From Streptomyces africanus (GTDB taxonomy: Bacteria; Actinomycetota; Actinomycetes; Streptomycetales; Streptomycetaceae), in NCBI RefSeq assembly GCF_002150735.1, contig NZ_MUKA01000002.1, forward strand, positions 475 to 64,474: a DNA stretch of 64,000 nucleotides, in the 5' to 3' direction. The notes below the pieces were generated by a model. It was given only the letters and a program-made list of their open reading frames with translations, did no database searches and was not told where the DNA came from. Shown piece after piece: positions 55,270 to 63,529 of this stretch. Numbering within the stretch: the first letter of the stretch is position 1; each line of letters starts with the position of its first letter. The position numbers were made by a program, and so were the translations under genes.

Positions 55270-55727
55270 GACTGCCTCCACTTCAGGGCACGGCGGGTCG
55301 ACCAGGCCGCGAGCCACACTGCCGTGAGCGCCGCGAGCGGGGTCGCGGCGAGGTAGGCCAGGCCGGTGCGGAGGTGGCCGCCGTCGGCCAGCCTCTGGAT
55401 GTCGACGGCGTAGGTCGAGAAGGTCGTGAACCCCCCGAGCACGCCGGTGCCGAAGAAGGGGCGGACCAGGCGGTGGGCGGCCCGGACCTCGGTGATGACC
55501 ACCATGAACACGCCGATCACGGCACAGCCGGCGACGTTGACCCAGAAGATCGTCCAGGGGAAGCCGCCCGTGTGCGCGGGCCACCACAGGGACGCCGCGT
55601 AGCGGGCGGCGGCCCCCGCTCCCCCGCCGAGCGCCACCGCCGCGACGACCGGCGCCTGGGCGCGCCAGGCGGGCGGGTGCGGGGCGGCGGGCCGGATGCG
55701 CAGGCTTTCCGTCTCGGGGGCCGTCAT
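55266..55727 (-). CDS. crcB: Fluoride channel CrcB/Fluc (copy 2)
   Basis: 153 aa from ATG at 55727, with a hydrophilic N-terminal extension of about 30 residues. [44 protein letters not shown] and [22 protein letters not shown] match the Fluc family. It differs clearly from copy 1, consistent with a heterodimeric channel. It is the first gene of the three-gene operon; an AGGAG lies before the start. I could not find a fluoride riboswitch in the leader. Confidence 0.9.
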   Translation of the reverse strand: MTAPETESLRIRPAAPHPPAWRAQAPVVAAVALGGGAGAAARYAASLWWPAHTGGFPWTIFWVNVAGCAVIGVFMVVITEVRAAHRLVRPFFGTGVLGGFTTFSTYAVDIQRLADGGHLRTGLAYLAATPLAALTAVWLAAWSTRRALKWRQS

Positions 55728-55896
55728 GGTCGTACGTCTCCTACTCGCCGGGGCCCGGGATCGTGCGGGCGCGTGCCGTCGCAAGTAGGGACCGTTGGCG
55801 GCGTCCGTGCCGCGGTTCGGGTACGGCGGGCCCCACCGCCGCGCCGCGAGAGGTGGCGCGGCCGGGGTTCAGGTTAACCCCGGTGGCGAACCGGCG

Positions 55897-56856
55897 TCAC
55901 TTCGGGCCGGGTGGCTCGCAGACCGCCACGCCCGGCTCCCAGAGGCTGCCCAGCACGAGGTGTCCGCCCGCCTCGCACACGCTGGTGACCATCCGGTACC
56001 CGGAGTGGCGGCGGGCGAGGTGGTGGACGACGCGGCCCGCGTCGTCGAAGGCCAGGGCGGCGATCGTGCCGGTGGGACGGAAGGGGGCGCGTACGGCCGC
56101 GCGGGCGGCGGCCCGGCGGACCGCGGGCGCGCTGCGGTGGAACAGGTCGAGGGCGGGGACGCGGGGCCCGGCCAGCGCGACCCAGACCGGTCCGTCCGGG
56201 GCACCGCGCCACAGGTTGTCGGGCATGCCCGGGAGGTTCTCGGCGAAGGGCTCGCTCCGGCCGGCGCCGGGTCCGGTGAGCCGGTAGCGGATGAGCCGGC
56301 GGGCGCCGGTCTCGGCGACGACGAGGAACGAGTCGTCGGCCCCGGCGGCGAGCCCGTTGGCGAACTGGAGGCCGTCCAGCACCACCTCGGGGGTGTCCGC
56401 GCCGGGGGCGAGGCGCAGCAGGCGTCCCGTCCCGGTGTGTTCGACGATGTCGCCGATCCAGTGGTCCAGGGGGTGGCGGCGGCTGGAGACGGTGAAGTAG
56501 ACGCTGCCGTCGGAGAGGGACACGACGTTGCTGGCGAACCGCAGCCGCTCCCCCGCCACCGAGTCGACGAGGACGCGGACCGTGCCGTCGCCGGTCCCGA
56601 CGCGCAGCAGGCCGCGTTCGGCGTCGCACACCAGCAGGTCGCCGTCCGGGAGGAGTTCGAGCCCGAGCGGCCTGCCGCCGGTCTCGGCGATCACCTCGGT
56701 CCGGGCCGTCACCGGGTTCCCCAGGCCGTCCAGGCGCAGGATGCGGCCGTCCGCCAGGCCGGTCAGCACGCGGCCGCGCGGGTCGGCGACCACGTCCTCG
56801 GGGCCGTGGCCCACGGCGACGTAGTGGCGTGGGACGAGTGCCGTGGGACGTTCCAT
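55897..56856 (-). CDS. Strictosidine synthase-like/SMP-30-type beta-propeller protein
   Basis: 319 aa from ATG at 56856. The propeller is visible in GPEDVVADPRGRVLTGLADGRILRLD, LGLELLPDGDLLVCDAERGLLRV and FTVSSRRHPLDHWIGDIVEHTGTGRLLRL, the last being a motif shared with strictosidine synthases and paraoxonases. No signal peptide, so a cytoplasmic hydrolase or lactonase. The reaction is not known. The small HTH gene lies 58 bases upstream and may regulate it. Confidence 0.8.
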   Translation of the reverse strand: MERPTALVPRHYVAVGHGPEDVVADPRGRVLTGLADGRILRLDGLGNPVTARTEVIAETGGRPLGLELLPDGDLLVCDAERGLLRVGTGDGTVRVLVDSVAGERLRFASNVVSLSDGSVYFTVSSRRHPLDHWIGDIVEHTGTGRLLRLAPGADTPEVVLDGLQFANGLAAGADDSFLVVAETGARRLIRYRLTGPGAGRSEPFAENLPGMPDNLWRGAPDGPVWVALAGPRVPALDLFHRSAPAVRRAAARAAVRAPFRPTGTIAALAFDDAGRVVHHLARRHSGYRMVTSVCEAGGHLVLGSLWEPGVAVCEPPGPK

Positions 56857-56914
56857 CGCGTGCGTGTCCTTCACCGTCGGGGAAAATCCGCTGTACCGGG
56901 GTGTACCGGGTCGC

Positions 56915-57172
56915 CTACCAGCCCTTTTCAAACATCCGGGCGACCTCGGCGATCCGCATCTCGTCGCGGTGGTAGTGCACACGGCCCGCGGACCGGCTGG
57001 TGCGCAGCATGCCGGTGGCCTGGAGCAGCCGGAGGTGGGTGACGGCGACCGGGCGGGGTATCGAGAACCTCTCGGCGACGGCGTCCGCGGTGACGCCGTG
57101 CGCGGCGGGGCCGGGTTCCTTCAGCCAGGCCAGGATGCGCAGGCGCTTCTCGTCCGTGGGAGTCCTCAGCAT
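56915..57172 (-). CDS. Small winged-helix (ArsR-like) regulator
   Basis: 85 aa from ATG at 57172. It reads DEKRLRILAWLKEPGPAAHGVTADAVAERFSIPRPVAVTHLRLLQATGMLRTSRSAGRVHYHRDE, a compact winged helix of the ArsR type without metal-binding cysteines, and a C-terminal helix. It is 58 bases upstream of the propeller gene on the same strand, so a regulator-target operon is likely. Confidence 0.75.
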   Translation of the reverse strand: MLRTPTDEKRLRILAWLKEPGPAAHGVTADAVAERFSIPRPVAVTHLRLLQATGMLRTSRSAGRVHYHRDEMRIAEVARMFEKGW

Positions 57173-57312
57173 GTCGTGCCCCTGCCTCGCGGCTCTGGTC
57201 CTCTCACCGCGTCTTCCCACTGTCCCGCAGTCGAAGCCCCCGCGCCCGGGACTCGGCATCCTTGACCGATACCGAACTGCCGTGGGCTACACGTGAGTTC
57301 GGGAACGGGCGA

Positions 57313-57341
57313 GGGCCCGGCCGCGGTGTGCGGCCGGGCCC
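57313..57341. terminator. Strong hairpin after the GH53 gene
   Basis: A perfect 12-bp stem (GGGCCCGGCCGC with GCGGCCGGGCCC) and a 5-base loop, 14 bases beyond the galactanase stop on the minus strand. Confidence 0.7.
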
Positions 57342-57354
57342 CCTGCCCCGTGGG

Positions 57355-58914
57355 TCAGCGGTGGCGGAACCAGGAGGTCGACGACAGCGCCCGGTCGTCG
57401 TAGCCGAACAGCGCCTGGTTCTCCCAGGCGTTGCCGGAGGACGGGTCGGTCGGGTCCCAGCCGTTGCCGTTCACCGCGGTCCAGGTCGCTTCCCAGTAGA
57501 AGATGCCGAGGCCACGGCCGTTGGGGACGGCCTCCACGATGCTCGCCACGTCGTTCATCCACCGGGTCTGGCCGGCGACGCTCGCCGGGTAGCCGGAGAC
57601 GAGCTCGGCACCGGTGTCGATGATGTTCTCGTGCGAGTCCTCGCTGTCCAGGCGGAACGGGTAGGCCGTCTCGGCGACGAAGACCGGCTTGCCGTAACGC
57701 GAGGCCGCGTCGTCGAGGGTCGTCTGGAAGTCGGCCAGCGTGCCGTGCCAGTAGCCGTAGTACGACAGGCCGATCACGTCGAACTTCACGCCGCCCGAGC
57801 GCGCGCTGTCGAACCACCAGCGGGTGCCGGCCAGGTCACCGCCCTTGGCGAGGTGCAGGGCGACGGTCGTGCCGGCGTTGACCGCCTTGACCGCGTCGTA
57901 GCCGGAGTTGAGCAGACCGGCCAGCTGCGTCCAGTTGGAGGTCGACCCCTCGTTCCACAGCATGCCGCCGTTGATCTCGTTGCCGACCTGGACCATGTCG
58001 GCGGTGGTGCCCTGCGCCTTCAAGGCGTTCAACACGTCGTACGTGTGGTTGTACACGTCGGTCTTGAGTTGACTGTACGAGTGTCCGGCCCAGGCGGCGG
58101 GCTTGTCCTGGCGGCCCGGGTCGGCCCAGAAGTCCGAGTAGTGGAAGTCGACCAGCAGTTTCATGCCCTGCGCCTTGACGCGCTTGGCCGTGGCGAGGAC
58201 GCGTGCCTTGTTGTTGTAGCCGTCGGCCGGGTTCACCCAGACCTTGAGGCGGGCGTAGTTCATGCCGGACGACTTGAGGATCGCCAGGGGGTCGCCGGCC
58301 GTGCCGGAGCTGTTCCGGTAGACACCGCCCTTGGCCTCGCTCTTGGCCAGGGACGAGATGTCGGCACCCTTGATCGACGTGCCGGACGTGCCCGATGTGA
58401 AGGTCAGGTCGTCAACATTGATCCAGTTGCCCGCGTTCGCGTCACTGTTGATGCTGATCGTGCACTGGTTGCTGGTCACATTGACCGGCACGACGATCCG
58501 GATCCACCCACTGGCCGAGACCGGCAGGTCGGTGCGCTGCTCGGCTCCGCCGCAGTTCTTCAGCGCTATGTACGCGGACTTCTGCCCGCCGCCGGAGCGC
58601 ACCCACGCGGTGAGCTTGTAGGCGCCGTTGCTGAGTCCGGACAGGTACTGGTACGTCTCCACCTTGTAGGCGGTGGAGGCCCAGTGGCTCAGGCGGTAGC
58701 TGCCGCCGTGACCGCCGGACTCGGTGAACGAGGCGCCGGTGTCGCCGTACTCGGACCAGCCGCCCGGTGTGGCCGCGCCCGTACCGTCGGCCTCGAAGCC
58801 GCCGTTGGTGAGCGTGCTCGCGGCGTGGGCGGAGGTGGCGGGCAGGGCGGTGAGGGCGAGCCCCGCCGCGAGCGGGAGCAGCAGGGTTCTGAGCGTGCGT
58901 CTGGGATGGAACAT
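57355..58914 (-). CDS. Secreted GH53 endo-beta-1,4-galactanase with N-terminal CBM
   Basis: 519 aa from ATG at 58914. Signal peptide (LLLPLAAGLALTALPATSAHA), then a beta-sandwich carbohydrate-binding domain (about 33-175: LTNGGFEADGTGAATPGGWSEYG, WVRSGGGQKSAY), then the GH53 barrel from IKGADISSLAKSEAKGG. The acid/base Glu313 lies in VQVGNEINGGMLW and the nucleophile Glu415 in VFVAETAYPF, as in known GH53 enzymes. It cuts beta-1,4-galactan (pectin side chains) outside the cell. It is 115 bases downstream of the GH42 gene in the same operon. Confidence 0.92.
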   Translation of the reverse strand: MFHPRRTLRTLLLPLAAGLALTALPATSAHAASTLTNGGFEADGTGAATPGGWSEYGDTGASFTESGGHGGSYRLSHWASTAYKVETYQYLSGLSNGAYKLTAWVRSGGGQKSAYIALKNCGGAEQRTDLPVSASGWIRIVVPVNVTSNQCTISINSDANAGNWINVDDLTFTSGTSGTSIKGADISSLAKSEAKGGVYRNSSGTAGDPLAILKSSGMNYARLKVWVNPADGYNNKARVLATAKRVKAQGMKLLVDFHYSDFWADPGRQDKPAAWAGHSYSQLKTDVYNHTYDVLNALKAQGTTADMVQVGNEINGGMLWNEGSTSNWTQLAGLLNSGYDAVKAVNAGTTVALHLAKGGDLAGTRWWFDSARSGGVKFDVIGLSYYGYWHGTLADFQTTLDDAASRYGKPVFVAETAYPFRLDSEDSHENIIDTGAELVSGYPASVAGQTRWMNDVASIVEAVPNGRGLGIFYWEATWTAVNGNGWDPTDPSSGNAWENQALFGYDDRALSSTSWFRHR

Positions 58915-59029
58915 CGTCGTCCGTCGTCCCTTCGACGTGGGGGTTGGGGGGTGCCCCTCACCCGGAGGTGAGGCGAGAGAGCCCCTCCGCCCGCGGCTCC
59001 TGCGGCTCACACGGGCGGAGGGGAGTCGG

Positions 59030-61051
59030 TCAGCCGTCGAGCCGGACGACCCGGACGGCTCCTGCCGGGACCGCCAGCCGGCCCACGGCGCGTTCACCGG
59101 TGAGCAACTCGGTGCCGGGGGCCTCCAGCGGCACCTTGGCGTCCGAGCCGGTGTGGTTGACGGCGAACAGGTAGGTGCCCGACTCGCCGGTGCGGCGGAC
59201 CACTTCGACGTCCCGGGGCAGGTCGGCGCGCGGGGCGAGCCGCGCGTCCTCGGCCGCCCAGCCGAGCAGCGCGTCGAGGCCGTCGGATCCCAGCCGGGTG
59301 GAGACGTACCAGGCGGTGCCCTCGCCACGGCGGTGCCGGGTGACGGCGGGCCGCCCGGCGGCGAGGCCGTCGGCGTACGTCAGGACGGTCTCGGCGCCGC
59401 GCGGCACCACGAACTCCGTCCACACGTCGGCACCCAGCTCGGATCCGTCGGGGCCGCTGACGCGCACCCGTTCGCCGGGCAGCAGCGGCGAGAACTCCTC
59501 GACGGTGAGGCCGAGGACGTCCCGCAGCGGGCCCGGGTAGGCGCCCTCGTGGACGGCGTCGTGCTCGTCGACGATGCCGGAGAAGTAGCTGACGACCAGC
59601 ATGCCTCCGTTCTCGACGTACGCCGTGAGGTTGTTCCCGGCCGCCTCCGTCATCAGGTACAGGGCCGGCACGACGACAAGGGGATACCTCGACAAGTCGG
59701 CTTCCGGGTGGGCGAAGTCGACGGTGAGGTGGCGGTCGTAGAGTGCCTCGTAGAAGGCGTCGGCGCGCTCGCGGGCGTCGTGGTCGACGCTGGGACGCCA
59801 TTCGAGGTTCTGCGCCCACCAGGAGTGCCAGTCCCACAGCACGGCCACGTCGGCTGCGGTGCGGGTGCCGCGGATCTCGCTCAACGCGTCGACGGCCGAG
59901 CCGAGTTCGACGACCTCGCGCCACACGCGGGTGTCGGTGCCGCCGTGCGGGAGCATCGCCGAGTGGAACTTCTCGGCGCCGCGCCGGGACTGGCGCCACT
60001 GGAAGAACATGGCGCCGTCGGAGCCGCGCGCCACGTGCGTGAGGGAGTTGCGGGCCATCTGGCCGGGGGCCTTGGCCGGGTTGCGGGGCTGCCAGTTGAC
60101 GCCCGAGGTGGAGTGCTCCAGCAGCAGCCAGGGGGCGCCGCCCGCGACGGAGCGGGTGAGGTCGGCGGCCATCGCCAGGTTGACGTGGGTGCGGCGGCCG
60201 TCGGTGATCAGGTAGTGGTCGTTGGTGACGATGTCGACCTCGCGGCCCCAGGCCCAGTAGTCGACGGAGTCGCACTGGCTCAGTGCCGTCATGAAGTTGG
60301 TGGTGACGGGGACGCCCGGGGAGAGGCGGTGCAGGATGTCCCGCTCCGTCACGAAGTTCTCCCGCATGGTCGCGTCGGCGAACCGCTTGTAGTCCAGCGC
60401 CTGGCTCGGGTTGACGGCCGCGGGGGTGAGCCGGGGCGGGTTGATCTGGTCGAAGTCGGTGTAGCGCTGGCCCCAGAAGGCCGTGCCCCAGGCCTCGTTG
60501 ACCGCGTCGACCGTGCCGTACGTCGTCGCCAGCCAGCGGCGGAAGTGCGCGGCGCACGAGTCGCAGTAGCAGGCCGAGACGGGAACGCCGTACTCGTTGT
60601 GCACGTGCCACATCGCCAGCGCCGGGTGGCCGCCGTAGCGCTCGGCGAGCTTCGTGGTGATGGCCGCGGCGGCCGCGCGGTAGTCCGCGTTGCTGTGGCA
60701 GATCGCCGCGCGGGAGCCGAACTCGTAGCGCACGCCCTCGCGGGTGACCGGCAGGGCGTCGGGGTGGGCCCGGTAGAACCAGACGGGCGGTACGACGGTG
60801 GGGGTGCCGAGGTCGACGCGGATGCCGTGTTCGTGCAGCAGGTCCAGGAGCCGGTCGAGCCAGCCGAAGTCGTAGATGCCGGGCGAGGGCTCCAGCAGCG
60901 CCCAGGAGAAGATCCCGACGCTCACCATGGTGACGCCGGCCTCCCGCATCAGCCGGACGTCCTCCTGCCAGACGCTCTCCGGCCACTGCTCGGGGTTGTA
61001 GTCCCCACCGAAGGCGAGCCTGGTGAGGCCCCTGGGGGTGGTCTCCGGCAT
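59030..61051 (-). CDS. GH42 beta-galactosidase
   Basis: 673 aa from ATG at 61051. LAFGGDYNPEQWPESVWQEDV is the GH42 start; Glu153 (WHVHNEYG) is the acid/base and Glu312 (LLLEHSTSG) the nucleophile, the same spacing as in characterised GH42 enzymes. CYCDSCAAHF is the cysteine zinc-cluster region. A trimerisation/Rossmann-like domain (about 385-590) and a C-terminal beta domain follow. No signal peptide: it should hydrolyse imported galacto-oligosaccharides inside the cell. The promoter has a LacI-type operator. Confidence 0.93.
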   Translation of the reverse strand: MPETTPRGLTRLAFGGDYNPEQWPESVWQEDVRLMREAGVTMVSVGIFSWALLEPSPGIYDFGWLDRLLDLLHEHGIRVDLGTPTVVPPVWFYRAHPDALPVTREGVRYEFGSRAAICHSNADYRAAAAAITTKLAERYGGHPALAMWHVHNEYGVPVSACYCDSCAAHFRRWLATTYGTVDAVNEAWGTAFWGQRYTDFDQINPPRLTPAAVNPSQALDYKRFADATMRENFVTERDILHRLSPGVPVTTNFMTALSQCDSVDYWAWGREVDIVTNDHYLITDGRRTHVNLAMAADLTRSVAGGAPWLLLEHSTSGVNWQPRNPAKAPGQMARNSLTHVARGSDGAMFFQWRQSRRGAEKFHSAMLPHGGTDTRVWREVVELGSAVDALSEIRGTRTAADVAVLWDWHSWWAQNLEWRPSVDHDARERADAFYEALYDRHLTVDFAHPEADLSRYPLVVVPALYLMTEAAGNNLTAYVENGGMLVVSYFSGIVDEHDAVHEGAYPGPLRDVLGLTVEEFSPLLPGERVRVSGPDGSELGADVWTEFVVPRGAETVLTYADGLAAGRPAVTRHRRGEGTAWYVSTRLGSDGLDALLGWAAEDARLAPRADLPRDVEVVRRTGESGTYLFAVNHTGSDAKVPLEAPGTELLTGERAVGRLAVPAGAVRVVRLDG

Positions 61052-61078
61052 GGATGGTCTCCCGGTCGATCGATCAAA

Positions 61079-61092
61079 TGGGAACGTGCACA
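61079..61092 (+). promoter_or_regulatory. LacI-type operator near the GH42 start
   Basis: TGGGAACGTGCACA, 11 of 14 bases the same as TGTGAACGCTCACA at 61168-61181. It lies 28 bases upstream of the GH42 start. Confidence 0.5.
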
Positions 61093-61139
61093 CACGGGGA
61101 TGCGGTGCGGAGCCCAACATAACCGCACAGCAACAACCA

Positions 61140-61168
61140 TTGACAAGTGTCCGGGATGTTTCTCTACT
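61140..61168 (+). promoter_or_regulatory. Promoter of the galactan ABC transporter genes
   Basis: TTGACA, a 17-base spacer, TCTACT; the -35 box is perfect. The -10 box overlaps the first base of the operator at 61167. Confidence 0.65.
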
Positions 61169-61182
61169 GTGAACGCTCACAG
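61167..61182 (+). promoter_or_regulatory. LacI-family operator upstream of the sugar-binding protein gene
   Basis: CTGTGAACGCTCACAG, an imperfect palindrome with 6-base arms and the CG centre of LacI-family sites. It begins at the -10 box, so binding should block transcription. Confidence 0.65.
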
Positions 61183-61235
61183 AAGCATGGCAGGTTCTCG
61201 CAGCAGGCGAGAACCCCAGGTCAGGGGAGAGATCC

Positions 61236-62555
61236 ATGCCGTACACGAAGCGCCGCCGCCTCGTGACATCCGCCGTCGCCCTCGCGCTCGGCGCCACCGC
61301 CCTCGCCGCCTGCGGCTCGGAATCCGGGGACAGCGAGACCGAGTCGGGGCCGGTCTCGCTGACGTACTGGACCTGGACGCCCGGCATGGACAAGGTCGTG
61401 GACCTGTGGAACAAGGGGCCGGGCAAGAAGGACCAGATCACCGTCACGGTGAAGAAGCAGGCGTCCGGTGACACGCTCGTCACCAAGATCCTCACCGCGC
61501 ACAAGGCGGGCAAGGCGCCCGATCTGGTGCAGGCGGAGTACCAGGCGCTGCCCACGCTGGTCAGCAACGACGCCCTGGCGGACATATCGAAGAACGTGGG
61601 CGACGCCAAGGGCAGCTTCGCCGACGGCGTCTGGCAGCAGGCGACGCTGGGCACGGACGCGGTCTACGCCGTCCCGCAGGACATCGGGCCGATGATGTTC
61701 TACTACCGCGAGGACCTGTTCAAGGAGTACGGCCTGACGGTCCCGACGACCTGGGACGAGTTCGCCGAGACGGCCCGCAAGCTCAAGAAGGCCGCCCCCG
61801 ACAAGGACCTCACCACCTTCTCCGCCAACGACTCCGGCCTCTTCGCGGGCCTCGCCCAGCAGGCGGGCGCCAAGTGGTGGACGACCTCCGGCGACCAGTG
61901 GAAGGTCTCCATCGACGACGCGGCGACGCGGAAGGTCGCCGAGTTCTGGGGCGGCCTGGTCAAGGAGGGCGCCATCGACAACCAGCCGATGTACACCCCC
62001 GCCTGGAACAAGGCGCTCAACACCGGCAAGCAGATCGCCTGGGTCAGCGCCGTGTGGGCACCGGGCACGCTGACGACGGCCGCCCCCGCCACCAAGGGCA
62101 AGTGGGCCATGGCCCCGCTCCCCCAGTGGTCCGCGAACGAGAACCGCACGGGCAGCTGGGGCGGCTCCTCCACCGCCGTCACCACGGACTCCGAGCACCA
62201 GCAGGCCGCCGCCGAGTTCGCCACCTGGCTGAACACCGACCGTGACGCCCTGAACGCGCTGGCCAAGGAGAGCGGCATCTACCCGGCCGCCAAGAACGCC
62301 CAGACCAGCGGCGCCTTCCTCAAGCCGCCGGCCTACTTCTCGAACCAGGCCGACTTCTACGGCAAGGCCGCCGACATCGCGGAGACCACGGCGCCGTCCG
62401 CCTGGGGACCCAACGTGAACGTCGCCTACACCACCTTCAAGGACGCCTTCGGCGCTGCCGCGAAGAACAAGTCGGACTTCGGCGCCGCGCTGGAGAAGAT
62501 GCAGGACGACACCGTCGCCGACATGAAGAAGCAGGGCTTCGAGGTCGCGGAGTGA
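61236..62555 (+). CDS. Sugar ABC transporter substrate-binding lipoprotein (galacto-oligosaccharide)
   Basis: 439 aa. The signal peptide ends in a lipobox (LAAC, Cys25). The body has the family 1 solute-binding fold: VSLTYWTWTPGMDKVVDLWN, PDLVQAEYQALPTLV, GPMMFYYREDLFKEYGLTVPTTWDEF and WGGSSTAVTTDSEHQQAAAEFATWL. Lying between GH42 and two permeases, it should bind galacto-oligosaccharides at the membrane surface. It overlaps the next gene by four bases. No ATPase gene is seen; Streptomyces sugar transporters usually share MsiK encoded elsewhere. Confidence 0.9.
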   Translation: MPYTKRRRLVTSAVALALGATALAACGSESGDSETESGPVSLTYWTWTPGMDKVVDLWNKGPGKKDQITVTVKKQASGDTLVTKILTAHKAGKAPDLVQAEYQALPTLVSNDALADISKNVGDAKGSFADGVWQQATLGTDAVYAVPQDIGPMMFYYREDLFKEYGLTVPTTWDEFAETARKLKKAAPDKDLTTFSANDSGLFAGLAQQAGAKWWTTSGDQWKVSIDDAATRKVAEFWGGLVKEGAIDNQPMYTPAWNKALNTGKQIAWVSAVWAPGTLTTAAPATKGKWAMAPLPQWSANENRTGSWGGSSTAVTTDSEHQQAAAEFATWLNTDRDALNALAKESGIYPAAKNAQTSGAFLKPPAYFSNQADFYGKAADIAETTAPSAWGPNVNVAYTTFKDAFGAAAKNKSDFGAALEKMQDDTVADMKKQGFEVAE

Positions 62556-63529
62556 AAAGCACGGCACGCCGGCAGTCGTACGGGGTCAAGGGGGCCCCGT
62601 ACGCCCACCCGTCTCCCACCACCACCCTCAAACGAGCGCGCAGCGCCCCCTATTTTTTCCTCCTCCCCGCGACGATCCTGTTCGCGCTGTTCTTCGCACT
62701 GCCCATCGGCTACGCGCTCTGGCTCAGCCTCCACAAGGTGAAGGTCTCCGGCCTCGGTCTCGGCTCCGGCGCCCGCAAGGAGGTCTGGGCCGGGCTGGAG
62801 AACTACACCGACGCCCTCACCGACAGCGAGCTGGTGAACGGCGCCCTGCGCGTGCTGGGCTACGGCTGCATGGTCGTCCCCGTCATGCTGGGCCTCGCCC
62901 TGCTGTTCGCGCTGATGCTGGACTCCGAGAAGGTGCGGCTGGCCCCCTTCACCCGGCTCGCGATCTTCCTGCCGTACGCCATCCCCGGCGTGGTGGCGGC
63001 GCTGCTCTGGGGGTTCCTGTACCTGCCGGACGTCAGCCCCTTCTACTTCGTGCTCGACAGGCTGGGGCTGCCGCAGCCGGACCTGCTGGACGGCGGGCCG
63101 CTGTACCTGGCCCTGTCGAACATCGCGGTCTGGGGCGGCACCGGCTTCAACATGATCGTCATCTACACCTCGCTCCAGTCGATCCCCGTGGAGGTGTACG
63201 AGGCGGCGAAGCTGGACGGCGCCACCCCGGCGCAGATCGCGCTACGGATCAAGATCCCGATGGTGGCGCCCTCGCTGGTGCTGACCTTCTTCTTCTCGAT
63301 CATCGCGACGCTGCAGGTGTTCAACGAGCCGACCACCCTCAAGCCGCTCACCAACTCCGTGTCCACGACGTGGAGTCCGCTGATGAAGGTGTACCGGGAC
63401 GCGTTCGGCGAGGGCGACATCTACGGGGCCGCGGCGCAGGCCGTGATCATCGCGTTCGCCACGCTCCTGCTGTCCTTCGGCTTCCTGCGAGCCGCGAACC
63501 GTCGTCAGAAGCAGGAGGCAGCTCGATGA
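62552..63529 (+). CDS. Sugar ABC transporter permease, MalF type
   Basis: 325 aa from GTG at 62552, overlapping the binding-protein stop by four bases. Six to seven helices; the first after PYFFLLPATILFALFFALPIGYALWLSL. The EAA loop that docks the ATPase reads VYEAAKLDGATPAQIALRIKIP. The protein forms a heterodimer with the next permease. The substrate, galacto-oligosaccharide, is inferred from the neighbouring glycosidases. Confidence 0.92.
   Translation: MKSTARRQSYGVKGAPYAHPSPTTTLKRARSAPYFFLLPATILFALFFALPIGYALWLSLHKVKVSGLGLGSGARKEVWAGLENYTDALTDSELVNGALRVLGYGCMVVPVMLGLALLFALMLDSEKVRLAPFTRLAIFLPYAIPGVVAALLWGFLYLPDVSPFYFVLDRLGLPQPDLLDGGPLYLALSNIAVWGGTGFNMIVIYTSLQSIPVEVYEAAKLDGATPAQIALRIKIPMVAPSLVLTFFFSIIATLQVFNEPTTLKPLTNSVSTTWSPLMKVYRDAFGEGDIYGAAAQAVIIAFATLLLSFGFLRAANRRQKQEAAR

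Noticed and set aside
55728..55890. Fluoride riboswitch upstream of the crcB operon
   Set aside because: The conserved pseudoknot blocks and GAUG-type end were not found on the minus strand; a covariance search would decide.
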